A DNA stretch of 64,000 nt from contig NZ_JABBXA010000011.1 in the NCBI RefSeq assembly GCF_014161445.1, positions 204,275 to 268,274 of the forward strand, read 5' to 3'. The stretch is from Microbispora sp. H13382. GTDB taxonomy: Bacteria > Actinomycetota > Actinomycetes > Streptosporangiales > Streptosporangiaceae. The notes under the pieces are model-generated. The model searched no databases and was not told the DNA's origin. It was given only the letters and a program-made list of their open reading frames with translations. The stretch's first letter is position 1. Each line of letters starts with the position of its first letter. The translations under genes and the position numbers were made by a program. This document shows, piece after piece, positions 44,904 to 51,780 of the stretch.

Positions 44904-44934
44904 GTGACGTCCAAGACGCCGTCCGTAGCGTCTT
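44904..44934 (+). promoter_or_regulatory. Candidate promoter and operator of the RiPP cluster
   Basis: GTGACG (44904-44909), 16 nt, TAGCGT (44926-44931) could be -35 and -10. The perfect inverted repeat AAGACGC (44913-44919) N8 GCGTCTT (44928-44934) covers the -10 region and would suit a repressor. No other promoter-like pair is obvious in the 226 nt before the precursor gene. Confidence 0.45.
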
Positions 44935-45039
44935 CGCCGTAAGCGATCACCGGCCCCGGGAACGCCGGAGATCCGGGGGATCCTCGCCGCTGCGGGGGGA
45001 CCAGGCAAGGCCGCGCGAGCGGCGAGAAAGGACGACATC

Positions 45040-45177
45040 ATGTCGAAGATCAGCATTGACGACATTCCGTTCGAGGGCGCGGAGCTGACCGACGCTGAGC
45101 TCGGCGAGGTCAGCGGCGGCCGCTGGTCGGTGAGCTGGTACATCGGCGGCAAGCCCGCCGAGTGGGTCAACAGCTGA
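45040..45177 (+). CDS. RiPP precursor peptide with double-glycine leader
   Basis: 45 residues from ATG 45040, with AAAGGA 7 nt upstream. The leader (1-27) ends LTDAELGEVSGG, matching the consensus for C39-peptidase cleavage: Leu -12, Glu -8, Leu -7, Val -4, Gly -2, Gly -1. The predicted core is RWSVSWYIGGKPAEWVNS (28-45), with three Trp, one Tyr, three Ser, one Lys and a single acidic residue, Glu41. It is immediately upstream of an ATP-grasp ligase and a C39-containing ABC exporter, which fits a modified and exported peptide. A linkage of Glu41 to Ser30, Ser32 or Lys38 would be graspetide-like, but this is inference. There is no Cys, so it is not a lanthipeptide. Confidence 0.88.
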   Translation: MSKISIDDIPFEGAELTDAELGEVSGGRWSVSWYIGGKPAEWVNS

Positions 45178-45193
45178 CCTGAGCTGATAGGGA

Positions 45194-45217
45194 CCCGCGG
45201 GTGAGACGACCCGCGGG
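45194..45217 (+). terminator. Hairpin 1 between precursor and ligase genes
   Basis: CCCGCGGGT (45194-45202), loop GAGACG, ACCCGCGGG (45209-45217): a perfect 9-bp stem 17 nt past the precursor stop. With hairpin 2 it probably ends or slows part of the transcripts, or stabilises the precursor mRNA. Confidence 0.65.
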
Positions 45218-45226
45218 CCGCCCACA

Positions 45227-45259
45227 GGACGGCGGAGCGGACCTCCCGCTCCGCCGTCC
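45227..45259 (+). terminator. Hairpin 2 between precursor and ligase genes
   Basis: GGACGGCGGAGCGG (45227-45240), loop ACCTC, CCGCTCCGCCGTCC (45246-45259): a perfect 14-bp GC-rich stem 10 nt before the ligase ribosome site. There is no T-run, so partial termination or RNA stabilisation is more likely than a full stop. Confidence 0.72.
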
Positions 45260-45278
45260 GCGCTTGACCGGAGTGAAC

Positions 45279-46262
45279 GTGATCCTGATACTCAGCGACC
45301 GGGGGGACGAGGCGGTCCACGCGGTCCTGCCCAAGCTGAAGCACCGCGGGGTGCCGGTGACCTGGTGGGACCCGGGAGACCACCCCGCGAGGGCCGGGAT
45401 CACCGCCGCCTTCGACGGCGGCCGGCACCGCGTCGTGCTCGACACCGTGGACGGGCGGATCGACCTCGCCGACGTGACGGCCGTCTGGCGCAGACGCCCG
45501 AACCGCCCGGCGAGCGCCGGGAACGTGACCGACCCCACTCATCGCGCGCACGCCGAGCTGCAGGCGGAGTTCCTGCTCGACGGCGTGTGGGCGCTGGCCG
45601 AAGTCCCCTGGCTGCCGTGCCGGCGTGAGGTGGAGCGGCACGCGCACAACAAGATCGTTCACATGGCCCGCGCGGTCGAGCTGGGGTTCACCGTGCCCCC
45701 GACGGTCTTCACCAACGACCCGGCCGAGCTTGTCCCGGCGTACGAGCGGGCCTCGGGCCGCCTGATCGCCAAGCAGATCAGCTCCGACGCGTTCACCGTC
45801 GACGGGGCCGACCACCGCGCGTACACGACCCTCGTCACCCGGCGCCTGCTCACCTCACGGCATCGGCTCCGGCACGAGCCGGTCATTCTCCAGCCCTACG
45901 TGACGAAGGACGTCGAGCTGCGCGTGATCGTGGTCGGTGAGAGCGTCTTCGCCGCCGCGATCGACACCCGGGCGTCCCGGACCGCGAGGGACGACTGGCG
46001 CCACTACGACGACGACCGGGTGCGATACAGCCCGCACGAGCTTCCCGAGCCCGTGGCCGCGCGCTGCGTCGCGCTGACCGCGTCGCTGGGCCTGACCTTC
46101 GGCGCGATCGACCTCATCCTGACCCCCGAGGGGGAGTACGTGTTCCTCGAGATCAACCCGAACGGCGCCTGGGGCTTCGCGGAGCAGCGCGCCGGGCTGC
46201 CGGTCGGCGACGCCATCGCCGGCTGGCTCGCGGCGGCCCACGAGGGGAGGCGGGCGCGGTGA
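45279..46262 (+). CDS. ATP-grasp RiPP maturase (graspetide-ligase type)
   Basis: 327 residues from GTG 45279, which has GGAG at 45270-45273; GTG 45273 would add two residues. The layout follows the MvdD/RimK-like ligases that join Glu or Asp side chains to Ser, Thr or Lys in a precursor peptide. Segments: the N-terminal fold VILILSDRGDEAVHAVLPKLKHRGVPVTWWD, the VTAVWRRRP strand, the ATP-grasp core with RLIAKQISSDAF, PVILQPYVTKDVELRVIVVGESVFAAAI, and the Mg-ATP site FGAIDLILTPEGEYVFLEINPNGAWGFAEQRAGLPV. It probably modifies the peptide encoded at 45040. Its stop overlaps the next gene (GTGA). Confidence 0.9.
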   Translation: MILILSDRGDEAVHAVLPKLKHRGVPVTWWDPGDHPARAGITAAFDGGRHRVVLDTVDGRIDLADVTAVWRRRPNRPASAGNVTDPTHRAHAELQAEFLLDGVWALAEVPWLPCRREVERHAHNKIVHMARAVELGFTVPPTVFTNDPAELVPAYERASGRLIAKQISSDAFTVDGADHRAYTTLVTRRLLTSRHRLRHEPVILQPYVTKDVELRVIVVGESVFAAAIDTRASRTARDDWRHYDDDRVRYSPHELPEPVAARCVALTASLGLTFGAIDLILTPEGEYVFLEINPNGAWGFAEQRAGLPVGDAIAGWLAAAHEGRRAR

Positions 46263-47236
46263 GCGACTTCGGCATGGCGGTCGAGTCCGGCGTGCGGCTG
46301 CTGCGGAGCCTGCCCCGCCGCCGCCCCGACGTCGAGGAGGCCAGGCGTACGGCCGCCGCCTGGGCGGCCGAGCGCCCCGGCCTGTCGGCCCAGCTCGTCG
46401 TCGACGTGCGGCCGGGGACCCCGGTGGTCGACTACGATCTGCTGCTCGCGCATCCCGAGGGCGGCACGGTCGCGGTGAGCGCGCCGCCGGAGGACGGCGT
46501 GCCCTGGCTGGTCGACCATTCCACGCACTGGGCGGCCGGAGGGCTGGTGACCGTGGACGACGTCCACCTGTCCGTCGCCCAGGCCCTGACGATGCTGCGC
46601 TCGCTGTCGCGCCGGGACGCGACGCCGTACGAGGAGATCGTCGACCAGTGCGTGATTCTCAACGAACTGCTGGACGACGACGAGCCGCTCACCCCGGGGG
46701 ACCTGCAGGTCGCGGCCGACGAGTTCCGCCGGGGACGCGGCCTGCTGGACCGGGCGTCCACCCTCGCCTGGCTTGAGGAGGTCGGCATGTCGGGCGAGAT
46801 GTTCGAGACCTACATCTCGGGCATCGCCCGGCGGAGGCGGTTCCGGCGGCGCAAGGAGAGCGAGCTGGGGCCGGGATACCTGGCGGCACACCGCGCCGAT
46901 TTCGACCGGGTAAGGGCGGTCTGGGTGGTCTCGGCGGACAGGTATGCGGCGAGTTCTCCCCAGGACCTGCTCGTCCTCCTGCCGGAGCTCCGGGAGGCTC
47001 GGGTGATCGTCGGCGAGCGTCTGGCCCGCGAGTTGCCCGCCGAGCTGCGCGGCGCCCCCGCGGGCGCCGTCGTCGGCCCGTGCGAGAGCGAGGAGGGCTA
47101 CCTCAGCGGGACGGTCCTGGAGCGCAGGCCGGCCGAGGACGACGCGGAGACGCTGGCGGCCGCGGGCCGCGCCGCCTTCGCCGAGTGGCTGGCCGGGCGG
47201 CGACGGCAGGCGAGGATCGAATGGCACTGGTCATGA
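46259..47236 (+). CDS. PpiC/SurA-related peptide-maturation protein 1
   Basis: 325 residues from GTG 46259, overlapping the ligase stop. It resembles the actinobacterial family described as putative peptide maturation system protein (TIGR04500-like). Residues ~1-110 form a mixed domain with DYDLLLAHPEGGTVAVS. The middle (EIVDQCVILNELLDDDEPLTPGDLQVAADEFRRGRGLLDRASTLAWLEEVGMSGEMFETYISGIARRRRFRRR-like) is SurA/PpiC N-domain helix. The rest (HRADFDRVRAVWVV ... GAVVGPCESEEGYLSGTVLERRPAEDD) is parvulin-like, ending in a Trp-rich EWHWS. No signal peptide, so it should act in the cytoplasm, perhaps as a chaperone or proline isomerase; the core contains one Pro. The role is unproven. Confidence 0.8.
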   Translation: MSDFGMAVESGVRLLRSLPRRRPDVEEARRTAAAWAAERPGLSAQLVVDVRPGTPVVDYDLLLAHPEGGTVAVSAPPEDGVPWLVDHSTHWAAGGLVTVDDVHLSVAQALTMLRSLSRRDATPYEEIVDQCVILNELLDDDEPLTPGDLQVAADEFRRGRGLLDRASTLAWLEEVGMSGEMFETYISGIARRRRFRRRKESELGPGYLAAHRADFDRVRAVWVVSADRYAASSPQDLLVLLPELREARVIVGERLARELPAELRGAPAGAVVGPCESEEGYLSGTVLERRPAEDDAETLAAAGRAAFAEWLAGRRRQARIEWHWS

Positions 47237-47418
47237 GGCGTGGCCTCTACCGGGAGGAGGCCCTGAGCAGGTACGCGAGACCCGGCTCCGGGGCGCGACC
47301 GCCTGTGATGATCCGTCGCGGCATGATCACTCTGCTGTGGGCGCTGGCCGTGCTGCTCGCGTCCGGAACCGGTGCGGTCGCCGTCGCGGTGCTCTCGGGA
47401 GCGGGGAGCGGCTCGTGA
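47233..47418 (+). CDS. Small single-span membrane protein of the RiPP operon
   Basis: 61 residues; ATG 47233 overlaps the previous stop as ATGA. A basic cytoplasmic head (MRRGLYREEALSRYARPGSG) precedes one membrane helix (MITLLWALAVLLASGTGAVAVAVL) and a tiny tail. It looks like only the first part of the HlyD-type adaptor often encoded before C39 exporters (FREEAL-like start plus one span), without the coiled-coil and barrel domains. Its stop overlaps the exporter start (GTGA), so the two should be made together and may form a complex. Confidence 0.75.
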   Translation: MRRGLYREEALSRYARPGSGARPPVMIRRGMITLLWALAVLLASGTGAVAVAVLSGAGSGS

Positions 47419-49559
47419 GAAGGCGCGTGCCCGTCGTGCTGCAGAACACCGCCACCGAATGCGGCGCCGCGTGCCTGACGATGATCCTCTCCTACCACGG
47501 GCGCCGGCTCTCCCTGCACGAGATCACCGATCGGCTGCAGGTCGGCAGGGACGGGCTGTCCGCACGGGCGATCGCCGACGCGGCCCGGGAGCTGGGACTC
47601 AAGGCGCGTGCCTTCTCACTGGGGCCCGAGGACCTCGCCCGGCTGCCCATGCCCGTGATCGTGCATTGGGAGTTCAACCACTTCCTTGTCGTGGAGCGCT
47701 GGGCGCCCGACCAGGTGGACGTCGTCGACCCTGCCCGAGGCCGGCGCAGGCTCACCTCTGAGGAGTTCGACTCCGGCTTCACGGGGGTGCTGCTCGCCTT
47801 CGAGCCGGCTCCCGGCTTTCGTACGGGCCGTTCGACCGCCGCCACCGCATGGCGGCGGCGGTTCCTGCACGACCTGGTGCTGCGGCGCAAGGGACTGCTC
47901 GCTCAGGTCGTGGCCGCCTCCGTGCTGCTGCAGGTGCTCGGGCTCGCCCTGCCCGTGTTCTCCGAGTCGCTGGTCGACCGGGTCCTGCCGTACGGCGCCG
48001 ATCGGCTGCTCCTCCTGCTGGGCGCGGGGCTCGTGCTCGCGGGTCTCACGCAATTCGTGGTCGGCTGGCTCAGGTCGGTCCTGCTGGTGTCGGTCCGGGC
48101 GGGGGCGGACGCCGAGCTCACCCGGGGAGTGGTCGCCCATCTCGTGACCCTGCCGTACCGGTATTTCGCCCTGCGCGGCAAGGGCGACCTGGTCACCAGG
48201 GCGGGCAGCGTGGCGGTGTTGCGGGAGATGCTGACCGGGCAGGTGCTGTCGGCCCTGATCGACGGGCCGCTCGCGATCGGTTACGCGGTGCTCGTCCTCG
48301 TCAGGGATCCGGTGCTGGGGCTGTGCCTGCTCGGGTTCGCGGCCGCGCAGATCGCCCTGCTGCTCGCCACCGCACGCAGGGTGCACTATCTGACCCAGCG
48401 GGAGCTGACCGCTTACGCGGCCACGCAGAGTCAGCTCGTGCAGGCGATCGGCGGCATCGAGACGCTCAAGGCCTCGGGCGCGGAGTCACGCGCCGTCGAC
48501 CAGTGGACGAAGTTCTTCGCCGAGCAACTGGACGCCGACGTACGCGGCGGGCTCACCCAGGGACTGCTCGAGGCGGCGCTGAACGCGCTGCGGCTGCTCG
48601 CTCCGCTCGTGCTGCTGTGGGTGGGCGCCTGGCGGGTGCTGGACGGCGACATCACGCTCGGTGCGCTGCTCGGGCTCAACGCCGTCGCGACCGCGGCGCT
48701 GACCCCGTTGTCCTCGCTCATGACCAGTCTGCAGAGCATGCAGCAGGCCGGAGCGCACTTCGACCGGCTGTCGGACATCCTGAGCTCCGAACCCGAGCAG
48801 GACAGCGGCATTGAGGTCCTGCGGCTGCGCGGCCGGATCGAGCTGAGGGGGGTGGGCTTCCGCTACGACCCCCGCGGGCCATGGATCCTGCGTGACGTAT
48901 GGGTGCGGATCGAGCGTGGTCAGAAGATCGCGCTTGTGGGCCCCTCGGGAGCGGGCAAGAGCACGCTGGCGAGGATGCTGCTGGCGCTGCACACACCGAC
49001 CGAGGGGGAGATCCGTTACGACGACGTCCCGCTCCGCGAGCTCAACCCGCGGTCCCTGCGGCGCCAGTTCGGCGTGGTCACTCAGGACCCGTCGCTGTTC
49101 ACCGGCACGATCCGGGAGAACATCGCGCTGAACGACCCCGAGGCGTCGTTCGACCGGGTGGTCGGGGCCGCCGGGCTGGCGTGCCTGCACGACGAGATCT
49201 CGGCCATGCCCATGGGGTACGAGACCGTGCTCACAGAGGGGGCGGGCCTGTCCGGCGGTCAGCGCCAGCGCCTCGCGCTCGCGCGGGCGCTGCTGTCCCG
49301 GCCGAAGGTCCTGCTGCTCGACGAGGCCACGAGCAACCTGGACAGCGCCACCGAGGCCCAGATCGAGGCGAACCTGGCCGGGCTCACCCAGACCCGGATC
49401 GTGATCGCGCATCGGTTGAGCACGGTCAGGGACGCCGACCTCATCCTCGTTGTCGACGACGGTCGGATCGTCGAGTGGGGTGCGCACAGGGAGTTGCTGG
49501 CGCAGGGGGGGCACTACGCCGCGCTGGTCGCGGCGCAGACGGCCGGGGCGGAGACGTGA
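47415..49559 (+). CDS. Peptidase-containing ABC transporter (C39 PCAT)
   Basis: 714 residues from GTG 47415. Residues 1-135 are a C39 cysteine peptidase that removes double-glycine leaders: Gln10, Cys16 in TECGAACLTM, His89 in FNHFLVVERW and Asp105 in VDPARG. Six membrane spans follow in about residues 150-440. The ATPase domain has Walker A GPSGAGKST, Q-loop VVTQDPSLF, signature LSGGQRQRLALARA, Walker B VLLLDEATS and switch His in IAHRLSTV. It should cleave the precursor after Gly27 and export the mature core. It is preceded by the small membrane protein and followed, after a 9-codon mini-frame, by the second maturation protein. Confidence 0.95.
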   Translation: MRRRVPVVLQNTATECGAACLTMILSYHGRRLSLHEITDRLQVGRDGLSARAIADAARELGLKARAFSLGPEDLARLPMPVIVHWEFNHFLVVERWAPDQVDVVDPARGRRRLTSEEFDSGFTGVLLAFEPAPGFRTGRSTAATAWRRRFLHDLVLRRKGLLAQVVAASVLLQVLGLALPVFSESLVDRVLPYGADRLLLLLGAGLVLAGLTQFVVGWLRSVLLVSVRAGADAELTRGVVAHLVTLPYRYFALRGKGDLVTRAGSVAVLREMLTGQVLSALIDGPLAIGYAVLVLVRDPVLGLCLLGFAAAQIALLLATARRVHYLTQRELTAYAATQSQLVQAIGGIETLKASGAESRAVDQWTKFFAEQLDADVRGGLTQGLLEAALNALRLLAPLVLLWVGAWRVLDGDITLGALLGLNAVATAALTPLSSLMTSLQSMQQAGAHFDRLSDILSSEPEQDSGIEVLRLRGRIELRGVGFRYDPRGPWILRDVWVRIERGQKIALVGPSGAGKSTLARMLLALHTPTEGEIRYDDVPLRELNPRSLRRQFGVVTQDPSLFTGTIRENIALNDPEASFDRVVGAAGLACLHDEISAMPMGYETVLTEGAGLSGGQRQRLALARALLSRPKVLLLDEATSNLDSATEAQIEANLAGLTQTRIVIAHRLSTVRDADLILVVDDGRIVEWGAHRELLAQGGHYAALVAAQTAGAET

Positions 49560-49587
49560 GCATGCGAACGCGGGCTGTGAGGTGACG

Positions 49588-50622
49588 ATGACGACCTTCG
49601 AGTTCGCCGACCTGCTCGGCGAGGGCACCGAGATCCTGCGCGGACTGCGGCGCCGCTGTACGGGCCTCGCCGAGGCGGGAGAGGTGGTCGGGTCGTGGGC
49701 GGCCCGCCATCCCCGTGCCTGCCCGCGGCTTGTCCTCACGGGCAGGCGCGGCGAGTACGACCTGCGGCTGAACCATCCGGAGGGCGGCACGGTGACGCTG
49801 TCCGTGCCGCGCGGGGCGGAGTCGGAGCAGGACGGTCGGGCGCCCGGCGATCCGCTCGGCACGGATCGCCTGCGGGCGGGGGTGGCGGAGGCCCTCGCAC
49901 TGCTTCAGGCCGACTGCCGGGATCTCCGGGCCGTGATCGCCGAGCAATGCCTTCTGTCACGTGAGCTCATGGAGGACGACGAGCCCTTGGACGAGGGCGA
50001 TCTGCGCGAGGCAGTGGCGGAGTTCCGCGCCGGCCACGGCCTGCGCGACCGCGCCTCCACGCTGGCCTGGCTGGCGGAGATGTCGTTGTCCGGTGAGCAG
50101 TTCGAGGTGTTCGTCACCGGGATCGCGCGGTGGCGGCGCTTCCGGCGGCGGAAGGAGGCCGAGCTCGCGCCGGGCCACCTCGCGGCCCACCGCCGCGACT
50201 TCGACCGCGTACGCGCGCTGTGGGTGACGGGCTCCCAGCCGGTGGACGGGAAGTCGCTGCGCGGCGTGGGCGGCCTGGTGGGGTGCGGAGAGGCCACGGT
50301 GACCGTGGGCGAGCGGTGGGCCAGGGACCTGCCCGCGCCGCTGCGGCACGCCGCGCACGACACGCGGGTCGGCCCGGTGGCGTACGGCGACGGATATCTG
50401 ACCGGGATCGTGCTGGAGCGCCGGGCGGCGCGGGACGATCCGGAGACACTGGCCGTGGCGGGCGAAGCAGCCTTCCGCGAGTGGCTCGCCGTACGGCGCG
50501 GCGGGCCTTCGTCGAGCGACGCCCGCGCTGAGGCCACACCTGCGATTCCGGCCATCACTGACCATGATCATTCCGTGGGCCTCTCGCATGCTTCTCTAGA
50601 TGCCCGCGCCATGACCGGATGA
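49588..50622 (+). CDS. PpiC/SurA-related peptide-maturation protein 2
   Basis: 344 residues from ATG 49588, with GAGG 6 nt upstream (GTG 49582 possible). Clear paralogue of the protein at 46259: the same LNHPEGGTVTLSVP strand, LLSRELMEDDEPLDEGDLREAVAEFRAGHGLRDRASTLAWLAEMSLSGEQFEVFVTGIARWRRFRRRKEAEL-like SurA part, HRRDFDRVRALWVTG, VVGERWARDLPAPLR-like and GPVAYGDGYLTGIVLERRAARDD segments. It has an extra ~40-residue polar tail instead of the Trp-rich end. Two divergent copies in one operon suggest a heterodimer or separate substrates. Function inferred only from context. Confidence 0.8.
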   Translation: MTTFEFADLLGEGTEILRGLRRRCTGLAEAGEVVGSWAARHPRACPRLVLTGRRGEYDLRLNHPEGGTVTLSVPRGAESEQDGRAPGDPLGTDRLRAGVAEALALLQADCRDLRAVIAEQCLLSRELMEDDEPLDEGDLREAVAEFRAGHGLRDRASTLAWLAEMSLSGEQFEVFVTGIARWRRFRRRKEAELAPGHLAAHRRDFDRVRALWVTGSQPVDGKSLRGVGGLVGCGEATVTVGERWARDLPAPLRHAAHDTRVGPVAYGDGYLTGIVLERRAARDDPETLAVAGEAAFREWLAVRRGGPSSSDARAEATPAIPAITDHDHSVGLSHASLDARAMTG

Positions 50623-50664
50623 GAGGATGGGCCGGCGTGATTCCCGTAGCGGAGGAGAGTGAGC

Positions 50665-50961
50665 ATGTTCCGGCACGTCGTGCTGCTGAAGTGGACCGAT
50701 GACGCCACCGAGGAGCAGAAGGCGGAGGTGGCCAGGCGGCTACGCGAACTGCCCGGCGTCATCCCGGAGTTGCGGAGCTATGAGGTCGGACCGGACGCCG
50801 GGATCAACCAGGGCAACTTCTCCTTCGCTGTGGTCGCCGACTTCGACTCCGCGGAGGACTACATCGTCTACCGGGACCACCCGGCCCACCAGGACGTCCT
50901 CAAGGAATGCATCACCCCGATCCTCGCGAGCCGCGCCGCCGTGCAGTACCACACCGCCTGA
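50665..50961 (+). CDS. Dabb-family (stress-responsive alpha/beta barrel) protein
   Basis: 98 residues from ATG 50665, with GGAGGAG 7 nt upstream. MFRHVVLLKWTDDATEEQKAEVARRLRELPGVIPELRSYEVGPDAG, FSFAVVADFDSAEDYIVYRDHPAHQDVLKECITPILASRAAVQY is the single Dabb (dimeric ferredoxin-like) domain. Some members are enzymes in polyketide cyclisation; most are unassigned. It is 42 nt past the RiPP operon end but has its own ribosome site and is probably unrelated. Confidence 0.9.
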   Translation: MFRHVVLLKWTDDATEEQKAEVARRLRELPGVIPELRSYEVGPDAGINQGNFSFAVVADFDSAEDYIVYRDHPAHQDVLKECITPILASRAAVQYHTA

Positions 50962-50962
50962 C

Positions 50963-50980
50963 GCGGGTGTTGTTACCCGC
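50963..50980 (+). terminator. Small hairpin after the Dabb gene
   Basis: GCGGGT (50963-50968) pairs with ACCCGC (50975-50980) directly after the Dabb stop codon. A short stem, possibly a weak terminator. Confidence 0.4.
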
Positions 50981-51027
50981 TGCCATCCGGACTACCGCAG
51001 AAGATGACGGCGATATCCAACCGAGGG

Positions 51028-51057
51028 TTGACGCTGGAAAGAATCCGCACGGTTACG
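51028..51057 (+). promoter_or_regulatory. Candidate promoter of the small secreted protein
   Basis: TTGACG (51028-51033) is followed after 18 nt by GTTACG (51052-51057), about 100 nt before the start codon. The -35 box is good; the -10 box is poor. Confidence 0.4.
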
Positions 51058-51159
51058 GTCCTAGGGAGTGTTTCAAACACGACCTGGTTCGGCGAAAGCG
51101 CGGGGGCGGCGTAGACACTGAGACGCTTTCCCCCGCTTCGAAGACCGGAAGGAAAGCCT

Positions 51160-51543
51160 ATGACCGTGAAACCCAACTCGCCGGCCGCGAAACGCGGAAA
51201 GACACCTGCTGCCCTGGTGAAGCGAGCGGGACTGGTAGTGGCGGCGGCCCTCCTGGGAGCCGGCACCGTCGGTGCGCTGCCAGTCGAGGCGAGCGCGGGC
51301 AGCGCCTCCAGCGCTCTCCGCGCCGACTGCGGCGGGACCATCAAGAGCAAGAGCTACCCCAACAGAACCGTGTGGACGCTCACCTGGGCGAACTGCGGCG
51401 GTAAGACGGTGCGCAAGAAAATCAATGTGAGGTGGGCGCCGGATTACGGCTGCAGCAAGATCCCCGGCGGGAGCACAAGTAAGTGGACATATGTTCAGCC
51501 CAGCGGACAAATCGCGTACCCGCAAGGATTCAAGAACTGCTGA
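51160..51543 (+). CDS. Small secreted four-cysteine protein
   Basis: 127 residues from ATG 51160 behind GGAAGG. A basic head and hydrophobic stretch (VKRAGLVVAAALLGAGTVGALPVEASAG) form a signal peptide cleaved near residue 45-50. The mature ~75 residues contain four Cys (ADCGGT, ANCGGK, YGCSKI, and Cys as the last residue), probably two disulfides, and an aromatic, beta-strand-rich pattern (RTVWTLTWANC; KINVRWAPDYGC; KWTYVQPSGQIAYPQGF). It resembles small extracellular proteins of unknown function in actinomycetes. A link to the nearby RiPP operon is not supported. Confidence 0.78.
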   Translation: MTVKPNSPAAKRGKTPAALVKRAGLVVAAALLGAGTVGALPVEASAGSASSALRADCGGTIKSKSYPNRTVWTLTWANCGGKTVRKKINVRWAPDYGCSKIPGGSTSKWTYVQPSGQIAYPQGFKNC

Positions 51544-51634
51544 TCCCGGATTCACGGGCCGAAATCAGGCGACAGCGCCGGTAACCGACGATCAGGTGCG
51601 TCGGATGTCACGCCTCCGGTCGGTTCTCCTGATC

Positions 51635-51679
51635 GAGGATAGTGACGAGGCAAGGTTCCTTGCGTAACCGGTCATCCTC
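51635..51679. terminator. Nested inverted repeat downstream of the secreted protein
   Basis: Outer arms GAGGAT (51635-51640) / ATCCTC (51674-51679) enclose the palindrome GCAAGG TT CCTTGC (51650-51663). It is either a terminator or an operator. Confidence 0.4.
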
Positions 51680-51728
51680 GACCACACCTGGCCACATTAC
51701 TGGCGGCGGATAACGGATCACCTCTCAT

Positions 51729-51770
51729 GCTCGTACGGCTGCCGCCGAAGAGGGCGGCAGCCGTACGAGC
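51729..51770. terminator. Strong terminator next to the acyl-CoA dehydrogenase
   Basis: GCTCGTACGGCTGCCGCC (51729-51746), loop GAAGAG, GGCGGCAGCCGTACGAGC (51753-51770): a perfect 18-bp stem 10 nt from the stop of the dehydrogenase. It can serve both convergent transcripts. Confidence 0.8.
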
Positions 51771-51780
51771 AGGCGACATG

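Noticed and set aside
49556..49585. A 9-codon frame between the exporter and second maturation protein
   Set aside because: Too short to be a RiPP precursor and lacks a GG motif; it may only aid translational coupling.
51160..51543. Secreted four-Cys protein as a second RiPP precursor
   Set aside because: It has a Sec signal peptide rather than a double-glycine leader, and a separate promoter.
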